A stretch of 64,000 nucleotides of DNA from Pelecanus crispus (Eukaryota > Chordata > Aves > Pelecaniformes > Pelecanidae): the NCBI RefSeq assembly GCF_030463565.1, contig NC_134653.1, forward strand, positions 28,333,150 to 28,397,149, given 5' to 3'. The position numbers and the translations under genes are program-made. Numbering within the stretch: position 1 is the stretch's first letter; each line of letters opens with the position of its first letter. Positions 12,392 through 24,967 of the stretch are shown piece by piece. Below the pieces are notes generated by a model. That model saw nothing but the letters and a program-made list of their open reading frames with translations. It made no database searches and had not been told where the DNA came from.

Positions 12392-12470
12392 GGGTACGAG
12401 AATAAAAGGCTGGAAAGGACCTGAAGGGGTCTTCTGGTTATTACCTCTGTCCTACAGTAAGACTGAATGA
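12392..12470 (-). repeat. Old CR1 LINE fragment (probable)
   Basis: The sequence around 12408-12450 resembles the 3' region of older CR1 subfamilies read in reverse: 'ggctggaaaggacctgaagg', then 'tcttctggtt'. Divergence is high and the boundaries are approximate. Confidence 0.45.
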
Positions 12471-12600
12471 GCCAATGTTTTCTAATTACAGATTAATAGG
12501 GTGATTTCAGAAATGCTGAATATATTGACTGTTAGGGCGTTTTAGCTATTTCCATTGATATAGACCCTTGACAGGGAATCCTCAGTGTTCATTTTGTTAA

Positions 12601-12690
12601 CATAGAATCATAGAATCATTTAGGTTGGAAAAGACCTTTAAGATCATCCAGTCCAACCATTAACCTACACTACCAAGTTCACAAACATTA
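12601..12690 (-). repeat. CR1 LINE 3' end, minus orientation
   Basis: The plus strand starts with the reverse complement of the CR1 terminal repeat (catagaatca, tagaatcatt), followed by the conserved blocks taggttggaaaagaccttta and agatcatccagtccaacc. The copy is severely 5' truncated, as most bird CR1 insertions are. Its sequence is very close to the copies at 47548 and 61363. Confidence 0.88.
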
Positions 12691-15600
12691 TTATATTATC
12701 CAGGAAATAGAATAAAGCCAAGAAAAGCAGAAACCCCATTACATTTTAGAGTATAGTAGTAAACCATGCAGATGGCAAACAGACTTTTTTATTTTCTGTA
12801 GGACCTTTACAATAAATTTCCCCTTCTCTTAATCCTGGAAAGAAGTACTCTCTCAATTCATAAGCCATGAATTCCCCCCATCCCCAGAAGGAAACAAATC
12901 TTTTATGATGGTGCTTTCCCTATGTTTGCCTGTTTCCTTTTCCCCGCCACAGTAAGTTTTGAGACCATTGGCCGAATTCAGCCGTATGCGATAGAGAGGA
13001 ATAGGCTCCAAGATAGTAGGTTTCTGCAAGTTTCATGAAAATAGGCAGCCAGGAGACTTTATGTAGAAGGAATGGCTGAAGTGGGAGTTCAGCCTTTACT
13101 GGCAAATCCATGAAGCAGTTAACCCAAATCATGGAAAAAAACCTCTTTGACCAAGGTCTGCACCTTCTTGAATTAGTTTTATTGTTCAAGAAATATTTTT
13201 GTTCCCTTTCTTTGCACCCAAATTCCTGCTTTTGTATGAATCTGTACCTTTGTGTGCATTAACTTTAAAGATAGGTTCAGAAATCCCCTCCTGAAAACAC
13301 CATTATTTCCTGAACTATATTCTCCCCTTCAAAACCAGGGGTTTTTTAGACATGTAATGCTATTTTATGTAGCACAAAGGCCCTGGTTTTTTTCTGTCAG
13401 CTTGTAGGATTTCAGGAAGCTGAAGATAAAAGTCACCCTAATTTTCTTACTCACTCTTGGCTTTCTCTGTCTTGCATTGTTTGTGGAACATGTTTTAATG
13501 GAAGTTCTCTGCATTTCATCGTTCTTAATGACATATATAACCTGAATGTAACAGACTGGCTTTTCTGGAACTTCAGTCTTAAATAGAATTTTCAAGACAC
13601 AATCACAACACAACAGTGTTTCCCAGAGAGGTTCAGCAACCATACATGCTTGCTACCTTTTAGGTTTTTGAGAAAATAACAAGACAGACATCCAGGCTAG
13701 AATAAAATGTAGGTAAGCACAGACTTACATGCTCAAAGTCCTTATAATAAAATGTCTAAAATACCTTTAAAAAAATTCCTACCAGTGATAGCAGAAGCAA
13801 TATATAAGCACTTTTGCTACCCTGTCACTAAAATGAATTTAGATGACACAAGATTAAGACAGCTGTGCTCCTTTATGCCAGTGCCCTTGGTGTAACTGAT
13901 ACTACTTGCATGAGGGATGTTAAAGGGAGAAAAAACTCTTGTGCAGAGGCAGCCTTAACAAGCACCAGAGGGAATTCACAATTCTAGCTTTTTAGAGTTT
14001 AGTTAATCTTTTTAGAAATACCTATCTTTTTAGCAATACCTATCTTCCTGAATTTAAAGAGTATTTGGTAATTCCTGCTTTTCTAAAGGCCTGAGAAGTG
14101 CCCTGCAACATAAAAAAGTGACATCAGTTTTTGGCAAACTGTGCTGTTCCAGACATGCAGAGCTTAGCAAACACAAAAATGAAAGGGGAAGAATACGAAG
14201 TGCTAGTTAAACCATTTATTTAGCATATTGTGGTCGCATTTCTTTGCAGATCTTTGGTCCTCATCATGGAAAAATGTGATCTAATAAAGTACTAATTTCA
14301 AAAAGAATGTGTGGAGGTCCAGTTATGCTGTAGCTTTTAGTTGCCTCCCTCTTTCTGTGCCACGCAATACTGCATCCAGGAAGCAAAGGAATGATTTCTA
14401 GTCCCAGTGTCAGAGTTTTCCCTCTTCCATCCTAGCTGTCCACAACCGACTCATCCAGAGTCTAGTGTGAACACGTTTAAAATTCTGGATTGAGTAAGGC
14501 TCTGTAGCCAGAGCACATCAGAAGTGAGTCGTCTTTGTGTGTTTCTATCCATTTCCATTTCATGAAGACTGAAACATAACTGTTGAGAACAATAAGCAGT
14601 TCTTCTTTTGCTTCTTTGGTTATGCTGGGAGAGGACAACTAAAGAATTGAAAGAAACAAGTTTAGTGTTAAGAAATGACCACTTTCCTGGGCCCTCCCAA
14701 AGATCCTTAAATATCTGCATATTTCTCTTCTAGCTCAGAATGTGACTGAGACAGCACATGATGTGTTGCCTGATGCAAGAACTATGTTCAGTTAATGCAT
14801 ATTGCCAAGTTTGTGTCTGCAAACAGGAGCTTGATTTGCTATGTCTGGGCTGTGACTGATCATACTCATTCACAAAGCAAGTGAACAAACGACTGTATAA
14901 ATGTCTGGTAGAATACAGAAAACTGTGTTGAGCTTTTTGATCAATTATTCCAAAACAAGGACAGTCAAATACAGGCCATAGGATTAAAACACAGCCCGAA
15001 TCTGCCCACATTTGTAATATAAAGTTAAACATTTTGGAATGGTCTGTCCCTTCCCAGTCCACCCACTCTTGTCAGAAAATGATGCAGTTGGATTTGCTGG
15101 CGATACCAAGATTCTGGTAAGCTACCGGCATGGTCCCTCTGGTTAGTCAGGGCTTCCTGATTTGTTTCACTGCTGTGTTACCTCCTCAGCTGTTGGGTTA
15201 TGAAGCAACAAGGCAACATTTATTATACTGCTTATCTCAGATATCACTTCCTCTCTATTCATCTCCATTCATAGTTACATACGACATGCAGTATTATTTT
15301 CAGCTATATTTGGCTTGTGTGTAATCCAACTCTCCAGCTCCTCTCTATATTATGTAAATACAACAGCAGGGAGAAGCAGCCTTTTGTTCCCTTGTGCCAG
15401 GAGGATATGCTGAACATCAACATGGACATGTTCCTGAAGACCAAACTGTTTTCTCGAAGTCTGCTCACAGATTTCATAATCCATCTGTTTTCTGTAGAAT
15501 GCAGTTATTTAAAGCAACAAAGTTCACTTCAGAGACATTGTGCAGTAGCTGCTGTTTATGTTGATATTTCTGATGAGGCTCAATATTGTCTATTTTCCAT

Positions 15601-18600
15601 TATATCTCAACACTGCCTTTAATTGCCTCTTTCCACCAGATTTACATATTATCCCTCCCGGCTGTTCACACACAGACTTTCCTTTACTTGGCAATCTTCC
15701 AGTCACTCCATACTACAGACAGAGGTACTAAAACAGCAGAGCAGTTGATGAGAGTCAAAATAAAGCTAACATTATGTTATACTGCATGGCCTACAGATGA
15801 CTGAACAATTAAACAACAGAGCATCCAAGACTGTCATCAGAAGTTCTCTTCCTTTTCTTAGGACGGTTCATTTTAAGAACTTTTGGGCAGGTATGTAGCA
15901 AGGTTGTAGAGGCTCAACAAACATCTCTTCAAATGTTATCTAATTCCATTATTTATCACTACTCCAAGGAAGGGTAAGTCAGAATTAATGATTCTTTCAA
16001 ATACCAAATTAAAATTGTTCTTATAGGAATTGGCTTCATAACCCTGACACTTGAGACACCTGGGGAAGCAGAGACATTCCCTGGAGATTCACACAGATCA
16101 GTAACACAGCCAGACAGACTCAGCAATACATCTACATGTGCCTAACTGCGAATATATAAGGAAGCTTAATGGTTTTAATGTGACACTCAATGTAAATACG
16201 CACCTATTTCTTAAGTACATTCTTGAATTAAGGCTCTAGCTTCTTGCCTTCTAATGCACCCAAACCCCACTTCTCTGCCATTGCCACTAGCTGCTGGTGT
16301 CCAATGATACATGGAAACCAGCAGCGCGCTGCTGCATCCCACAGTGAAGAGCTGCTTCGGTTGTGCTCTTCATCTCACCTCACCTGGGTGCAGGTGAAGC
16401 CATGAGGCTTCTGGCAGGCTGCCACTGTAAACCCAGCCCAGTGCAGGTTAGCTTGACTGGGGAATAAGGCCTCAATATTGCATTTCAAACACTGATTAGT
16501 AAAGCAGGCAATTGAAAAAAAGTGTTTATTTAGCTTATGGAGATTGCAGAAAGGAAAACAGCTCCAGAAATTTGAAGCTACAAATGCTAGAGCAGCCAGG
16601 TGCATCAGATTCCTAAAAACGAGCTTCCTTCCCACCACCTTCAGCTGCAAGGGTGACATTCCGACTGCGCTGTCTTTCTCGGACACTGCGCTGGACAAGC
16701 AGCTGAAATGCAGCTCAACAAAAAGCCATTCAAAAGGGTCAAGTGCAAGGATTCAGGCAATAAAATAAACACTTGGAGATGGAAAAATCCTTCTCTATTT
16801 TTCCTCCCACATGTTTTGGAATCTTGTGCCAGGAAATTATTAAATCACACAGATTTCAATAACGAATGCATTGCTTGGATGGCACATGAAATTGCTGAGG
16901 GATATGGCTAAGGAAAATAAAAACTTTTCAAAGGCAGTAGCGATGAAAGATCAGATCGAGGAGCTAGACTACAACTTACATAGACTTCTGAAAACAGGAC
17001 TAGTATGGGAGGATATTTCCCTGATTGGTACAAGTGAGCGTTAACAGGAAGCATGTGCATAAAAAGCAGAGGAATCTCTGTTTACTATTTTCTGCTGTAA
17101 TTCAGCTCAAAGGTTCCCTGCGATATTTTTGCTCAACTGGGAAGACTCTGCCACCTAATTAGGAAAGGGAGAAAGCGAACCCACTAAAGCACTTGTGTAT
17201 CTAGAAGGCCATTTTTATGTCTTTTGAGAACAAGGCTACTTTTGCTGTCCCACAAATGCCAGTTTGTAGCACGCTAGAGTTGTTCTGTGGCTGAATAAGG
17301 TTGGTGCATTGATAACAGGACCCTGACAAGCCAGTTTTCTCACCGGCACTTTGCTTAACATTGCAGTTCAGTTTTAGTTCATTAGATCTTGCTAAGCACA
17401 TATCAACAAAAATTAACCCATCACTGAATTATTGCAACTATGTCGTTTAGGAAAGAACATCCTTCTCTCCATATCAGATACAGTATGTTCTAACTAATAT
17501 TTTCTATCTGACTCAGTCACAACTGAACATAGAGCGTGTGGAGGAGAGGTGAGAGATGGCAGCCGGCAGGCTGGCCATAGCAAAGCTGCATTGTCACTGA
17601 CTGGGCTTGTGTTACCATTCTGAGCACACGTGGTGAGGTGGGGAGAATCCCAAAGGCAGGGACTGAGGATTAGCACCCACAAATGCTGCTAGCTCCTATC
17701 TGTACTATATTACTGCATACAGCTTTGGGAATAAAAATAAATGCCAGAAATGTCAACAGCCTATAACACAATGTACAACGAAGCAGATAAAATGACTCAC
17801 AGATATCCTCTGCAGTGTTGTTAGCAGCCTAAATATTTTCACAGCAGAAGGCTACAGAACTTTGAATCTGGAATTGTCTCAGTCTCCATCAGATTCCTGC
17901 CTTTTAAGAGTTCTTGGCTTTCCAGAAAAGTCAAATTACAAGTAACAAGTCCTTGGACATTCAGTCCTGGTCATCCTGCATGCATTATTCCAGGAGAAAA
18001 AATACAGGCAGATGCTGTCCCTCCCTCACAAAGCTTTCTCCATGGGCAGGTGGATGCAATCAGGTTTTAACCTTCGCTTTCTTACAGGACAATTTTGTAA
18101 CCTTACTATTTATATCGTACTGTCGGATTTCTTGGCTGCCTCTCTGCCTAGACTTCACTCAAAGAGGGAAGTAACATCCTGTCATCATCATCCAAGTCGA
18201 CCAGTGGGCAGAGATGTAAACAGATTGGCCAATCCAGACACAAGGCAATGGTGAAACCAGGGTAATAAAGCTAAGACTATCAAGACCTGACGTTATGAGT
18301 GTTGGTATGCAGTAACTTAGCACCAACATTTCTGTGGATCTTACTGGAAGCTAAGAGCAGACTGCATCACCACCCTTTTTGGTTGCTTCACACAAAGGAA
18401 TTCCTGCAGGAATTTTTCTTCAAAGGCAGCCAAACATACTAGCCAGTAAACACCATCTAGCCAACAAATATTAGATGCAAACAAACACCAGGATTGCACA
18501 GAAATTCTAAAAGAAATCTGGGGCTCAAATCTTAGGGGCAAGCAAGTCAGATTTTAGTATCTACATAATTTGAACTGTTAGGACTGACAAGATTAATACA

Positions 18601-20740
18601 CCGATGAGACCATATTGAAGAAAAGCTCTTCTCCATTAGCTATTTCTTTTCCATAGGATGGAGAGTGGGTGAATTTAAAGGATGAAAGAGCAAGGAAGAA
18701 ATTGGGAAAAACTAGGAAATGTTCAGTGAGACAAAGCAAACTGATTAATAACATGATTGAATGTAGGGAGAGACCGAAAGTCAGGAATAAAGAGCCTAAA
18801 CTTTACCTATTTTACAAAATGCATAATGTAAGAAGTTTTGTTGAGTAAAACCAAAGGAAAATAATTATAACTGTATAATTTTTCCCAACAGCCCTAACAT
18901 GCCTGTTCTTAAATTATAAACTTTTTTGTCCAGTGTCTCCCACTCTCTAGGGCTGTCAGCACCTGACACACATTCCAAACTGTATCGTTTTCTTTCTGCA
19001 CTGAAGGGTTAATAGATACAGCATAGCCTTGGTGGCACACCTCATACTCCTGCTGCCCTAGCTGACCCTGGAAGGCTGTGAGACACACTGGAGCTGGGCA
19101 AAGCTTTCTTCTTCCAAGCGACAGAAATTTAGCAGCTTTTCAGCGTGCTGATCTGCAGGCAGAGCTCACCTTTGGCAAATGAATGCTATCCATTAACACA
19201 AAGAACAGGTTTACAATTAATGTGGAGGAAAAAGAAGGATCATCTAGAATGAAGATGCCAAGGAGGTCCATTGTTTTCCCCAAAATATCCACAGCTAGAG
19301 CTGGAAGCCCATTTTCTAGAAGGTTCTGTCTCACCAATGGCAAAGTCACAATCCATCTAGACTTTTTATAGCTGAGGCAGGGCTCCAAAGTCACTGTATT
19401 TAGAAAACCCTGCCTGGCATTCAGGGATCTTCCTGATTTGGCAGCCTGTTTATTCTGGGGGCACCTCCCTGCTTTCCTTCAAGTGAGCCTTACCAAACCT
19501 TCAGTTCTGGCCCCATTGCAGTTGTTCTTCATATTTTCCCATTTCAAGAATATGTAATATATTTATTTGGAAGCAAACCAACCAACCACCTACCAAAATG
19601 AAGTGAAAATTGTACTACTCCCTCCTAAAACCAAACCTCTTTTCACAAGCAGCGAAAAGGGAAAGAGGCAGGCAGGAACATGGGGGTCCTTCATTCCAAG
19701 AGCACCTGCTCTGCCTGGTTTTATTCACTTGCATGAGCATTTTTACCTCCCCTTCCCTCTCTCATTTCCCAGAAAGGCAGGGACTGTGTTGTAAGCAAGG
19801 AAGTCCTTGAGAAAACACAAAAGAGATTGAAATGCCTGACCAGCCATAAACAAACAGATTTTTGTGAAATACTCTCCAAGACTCAGAAACTGATTCTCCA
19901 TACAAACAGAGCAAGCTAGTAATATTCCTAGCAGAGATCCAGAATCCACTGCACTGCTCCATGCTCTACCATCTTCCACTGTGCTTTTTTTACACACAAC
20001 AAAGTGCAGAGATGGAAGAACTTTCAATTCCCATTTGTTGAAGAAATCTTAGCACAAAGGCAGCAAAACAAAGTTATCCAAATTTAAAAAAACCTGTCAA
20101 TCTCTCTAGCATATTGATTTTCCCTTTCAGAGCTTTTCATAATCGCACTGCTGCTTTATGGTATCAAACAAAATTGAACTCCACTACAAAAAAAAATTCA
20201 GAAGCCAGTTTCCTCCCTTCATACACAGATAAGAATCTAACTGAAGGTCAGGACATTCTGAAGTTTTCTGCCATCACCAAATTTGGGACCACACAAGAAT
20301 ATCACATACATGTTGGTTTTAAGTTTTCAAGATGGTATGTATTTTTTTTTGCCTGACTCCTGTTCTGCCTGCCTTGTTCATGCATACATCCAGTTTATGA
20401 CATTCCTGATAATACTAAGCACTATGGCAAGGTCACTTTTCAAGCAACATCTTAAATTATTTTACCATCACAAGTTAAAAGTTTTGCAAAAATAAATGCC
20501 TGTTTGCATTCCTCTTTCAGGATCTAAAAGAATCTACTCAAATCAAGTAGAAATGCAGTACCCTCTTTTTATTCTCAGAAAACAAAACCCACCAGCTGCA
20601 AAATTATTTCCATTCTGGCACAAACTTAACAGAGCAGGTCCAGCATTTTAACAGATCTTATTACAGGAAAGAAGTGTCAATGAAGTTGTAATCGAAGAAT
20701 TTGAGGAAATAAATGCAAACACTCTCCATTACAATAAGCA
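12691..20740. other. Intergenic DNA between CLTCL1 and SNAP29, right part
   Basis: AT-rich unique sequence. I see no convincing exon, RNA gene or young transposon. The open frames are short and have random-looking composition. A near-tandem 18-bp repeat occurs at about 14008-14050 (atctttttagaaatacct, then atctttttagcaatacct). Confidence 0.6.
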
Positions 20741-23700
20741 CCTTTATTGACCGTCTTACCATTCAACACTCATTTCATTCAATCTCTTAAATTGTTCAAC
20801 TACAGTCCAGTTTAGCATTTAAATAAAAGAAAGAGATATTTCTGGTTTGACTTGTATAAAAAGTGGGTGGCATAGAATAAAAGTACAATTTAAAAAAGCC
20901 ACAGACACAAATAATCACTACCTTTGATTTTGAAAATTAAGCCCCATATATTTCAAAGTCAAAATTAACACATATCCTCCATATGATGTTATGCTTGTAA
21001 AAATGCCTACAAAAATCTGTTTGTTCAGAAGGCAGAGTGGTGGGAAAGTATTTTCTATTTCTCCATTTAACAAATGACATCACTTCACAAAAACTATTAT
21101 GCAGCAAAATATTTCTGATAAATTTCACACATTAAAAAAACCTGACACCATACAGTGTCCCAACGATTTCAGTTGGCCAACAGAGTGCAGCAGAGCAAAT
21201 CTTCATAGTACAGACAACAATTCAGTTACACATCATTTGTTACAATATTTAATTCAATGCTCAGGAAATTTAAAAATTGAATACACCTAGGAATCTAGTA
21301 GTCAGATACTAGTTATTCCAACCTTTTTTTCCTTGCTGTTTTTAGAGTAGGTCGTCTTCTATCTATGTTATGAAGGGTATGCTACTTCCCAGTATTGAAA
21401 ACCTCTTCAAAATTTATTAGCAAACTTTGAGGTGCAAGAAAATTGCCTTTTATAAAAGACGACTTAAATTTTTTTTTTTTTGCTATCTTCTTCTGACCTT
21501 ACTATTAAACTTCTCCTCAAGCCAATAACAGTAAAATTAACCAGAGCTATTTCGCTGCAAGGACAACAATTTCTGTGACAGCATGGGTATTTAGGCAAAA
21601 TCATTTAACTTACCAAGTTAGCACTTAAGTGTAAATGAAATTTCTTCTGAAAGTCCTATATCCTACACAAGGTATGTTTTTCAATAGTATCCAAGAAGAA
21701 ATAAAACTCTCCCAGGGAATAGTAAGAAAAGCTACTGAAATAAGTCCTTCATAACACATGCAAAATGACATTTCTGGGAAGGTAAAAATCATGTGGTTTT
21801 TTTCCTTTACATTTCCCCTTTCTGAAGAATGGAAAGTTATTCTAACAAGCAAAAAGAGTTCATCACTATTACGAAATAGTGTTGTCTCCTCATGTCAGTT
21901 AGACTTAAGTTCTTTATCAGCATAAAGCATCTGTATGAAAGCTGAGAAAGGGAATTCAGTTTGTAGCAGAAATTCATTTATATCCATGCACAATCTTTTT
22001 TTCCCCACAAAAGAAATCCAATGTGGGAAATAACCCTTTAAAACAAGGCCATTAAAAAAACAAAACAAATAATAAATAGAGCAGGAAAGCCTAAGCAAAG
22101 ACATACATTACTGAGACAGTGAATAGGATTGTTAGAAAAGATGAGAAGGTAGACCTCTGTATAACCTCCACATGGCTGAGATCCTGGTTTTCTAGTCTGC
22201 TTGGATCACAAGGCTCTCAAAGCAGAAATAGGAATTTTTTTTTCTTCCCCTTCCCTGCCTGTGTTTTTAAAGGCATCAAAGATACCCAGGCTGCAGTAAA
22301 CGTTTCATAAGGCTAATACAACTAAACAGTTGACCAAAAACTTGAGTTTGTTTTGTGAAATAATTTAGACTAAAAAAATGGAATAGGTTACATCAGAAAG
22401 GGAACACACTTCATTCCTAAATCAACAAAAACTTTTGCTTGGATTCAAGCTCCACATTTGTTATTACATATAACACAAGATCCTCCAGCTACATTTTTCC
22501 TCCATTAACTGTAACTTAGTGGAAAAAGTCTCAGTGTACATCCTAGTTACCAAAGTCTTACTTTCGAAAAAGTTTAGATGTGAAATAGTTACATACAGGT
22601 GAAGAGAGGTTTTGGACTAGAAGGAGTGTTACTAATTACTGTGCAATTTTTTGGTATTCTCTGTTCTGGAGAGAATTTATACATCCTTTCTAAGATGCAA
22701 GTGTTTCTGTTAACCAGCATTGGGATAAGAAAAAATACAAGTCTTTTCACCCTTTTTATTAAAAGGAGAGAGTAAAATAAGAAATAAAAACAGGTATAAT
22801 CAAAATTTCAATCTTCCTTCACTGAGGTACTTAATTTTGAAAACTAATGATTGTATCATTTACTAAATAAATATATCAACCATCTTGAGACATCAAATCA
22901 TATCTTTCATAAATATTCTAACAGAGTAAGAGAGAATTAATCATGGTATACATCAAAAAAGTTAGATGATATGCTGATATTAATAAGGTTTTTTATGGTT
23001 CCAAATGAGCATACATGACACAAAGTGAAAATTAAAAAGCAATTAAAGGTACTCAATAGCTCTTGAAGTTTTATGTCCCTGCAAAACACATGTTTTTTAG
23101 GGACTGAAATCAGTGACATCAGTAACATAAGGGGAAACAGAGGCTCACCTTAAATCTAATTCACAACTCTACTTTGCTAGTAATCCCAAGAATAGTATTT
23201 TTTCCTCTAATACTATGTCCAAGAAGTGTAGCTTTTTTAGTAATTTATTTTTCTACAAGTGAACTTCCAGGAGACACAGTAAGACAAGACAGGCTCAAGT
23301 TTTCTTTTATCTCCTTAACAATTGGGTGCACTTTGTAGCAAGTGAGCTCAATGTAACAAATACCTTAAAAAAAAAGAAAAGGGAGGGTGTGAATGATGTT
23401 CATGAAGGATACAAGCTTGACAGCCCTAAATACCAAGGTCTTCCTTTAATTCATAAGATAATGTGGCACCAGCTCAAGAAAGTAACTCTCTCTCTTCTTA
23501 GCCACTCACTATTTGTGATAGCAAGTGTTGCAATACTGATACAGGTCCCTCAGCCTCTCCAAACCAAAATAACTTGTTTTCAAGACAGACAGCAAGTTCT
23601 CGTTGTCATGTGTTCAGGCTGGAGCAGAATCTTAATTATTTTGTTCTACAGTGATACTTACAAAAGAAGAAAACAAACTGGAAGGCCCAACTTGTATCTG

Positions 23701-24809
23701 GAAGACTCAAAACCATTTTTGAGCTTTTCTTCATTTGCAGGAACTTTTCACACCTGCTAAGCCAATGCAGAAGTATGTGAACCATAGCTGAGTTTCTTAA
23801 AAACAGTCACATTACCTAGGAAAACAGCATCTGCACAATCCCTAATCACGTTTGAATTAAACATTAAATTAAAGAACAATCTCCTATGACCTGTTTGTGC
23901 AATATCAGACCAACTCTCCATTTCTAAAATGGAAGCTATTTTTCAAATAACGACCTAACCAAATAAGCTGAGAAAGAGCAGAAAATAAAAAAGCAGATGG
24001 TGACAATTTTTACAAAAGAATCTTTACATTTAAACATATGTTTAAGTCCCAGTTTTGTTACCCAAACTTTTTGGGTCACTGTCAATCAACATTTCTGGCA
24101 GACCATAAGATGATACCCTTAGAGATCTTTACCAAAAATACTGTAAAGGTGATAGCATTTAATGACCCAAACATAAACCCACAGCTTGTGGATCCACCAT
24201 TTGGCCAAAGTCATCTTAGGAAAGGGAACACGCACAGGATATTATCATTACTGCACAACACGCTTGACAACTTCCACGGAACAGTTCGTTCCTTAAGCCC
24301 CAGAAATGCCAGAGAACAGTCACTTCAAATTATTTTTACAGCTGGAAAACAGCATTTTTTCAGAATTTAAAATAGCTGTAGGTAAACAGAATTAGCAACA
24401 TTTGTTATGAACAAATAAGCATTCTGTTCCCCCTGCCCCCTCCCCAAAACAGAGGCAAAATGCAGTTACTTTTCCCATCACAGCTCCCAGGCCAAGGGCA
24501 CTGAAGCTTTGTAGATTGCAAATTCCTCCATGCACATGACACACAGTTATACAATTAAGCAGGGTAGCCAGTACAAAAGCATTTACCAAGTGCTGAGAGA
24601 TTTTACTCAACATGCACTTTTCCTATGTACATTAAAAAGAAATTTAAGGTATTATGCTGCACTTAAGATTATGCAATTTTAATGACAACAAAATCAATAA
24701 CATCAGAAAAAGAGAGAAACAGATACTGTCCAAGATTTTTCAAGAGATCAGTTGAGATAAGACATCCAAGAAGAACTGGCGCTGGACAAAAAAATTTCTA
24801 AAAAATCCC
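20740..24809 (-). other. SNAP29: Presumed SNAP29 3' UTR
   Basis: Continuous AT-rich sequence downstream of the SNAP29 stop codon on the minus strand, without recognised coding exons or transposons. Its extent is inferred only from the strong AATAAA context near 20745. The many short open frames look random. Confidence 0.45.
20743..20748 (-). terminator. SNAP29: Probable SNAP29 polyadenylation signal (AATAAA)
   Basis: On the minus strand this is AATAAA, followed by GT-rich sequence (AATGGAGAGTGTTTGCATTT and beyond), a good cleavage-site context. It would give a 3' UTR of about 4.1 kb, comparable to what I recall of the long human SNAP29 3' UTR. Other AATAAA-type hexamers lie between here and the stop codon, so shorter transcripts are possible. 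Confidence 0.45.
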
Positions 24810-24967
24810 TTAAAGTTGTCGGACTTTTTTATCAGTGCTTTTAATATTGACATCCAGTGTCTCTACTTTTTTTGTTAGCCGATCCAGCATATCATCTTGC
24901 TCATCTATTTCTGTCTGCAGACCAAGAGCTAGGTTTTTCAGACGACTCAACCCAGAAGACATCTCAT
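24810..24967 (-). CDS. SNAP29: SNAP29 coding exon 5 (terminal)
   Basis: 158 nt including TAA. Encodes most of the Qc SNARE helix ([20 protein letters not shown] and onward to KKVRQL). The zero-layer Gln in DEQDD is retained. Confidence 0.96.

Noticed and set aside
7900-24000. CRKL, expected next to SNAP29 from human synteny
   Set aside because: No frame encodes the SH2 or SH3 sequences of CRKL on either strand, and its large first exon would be easy to see.
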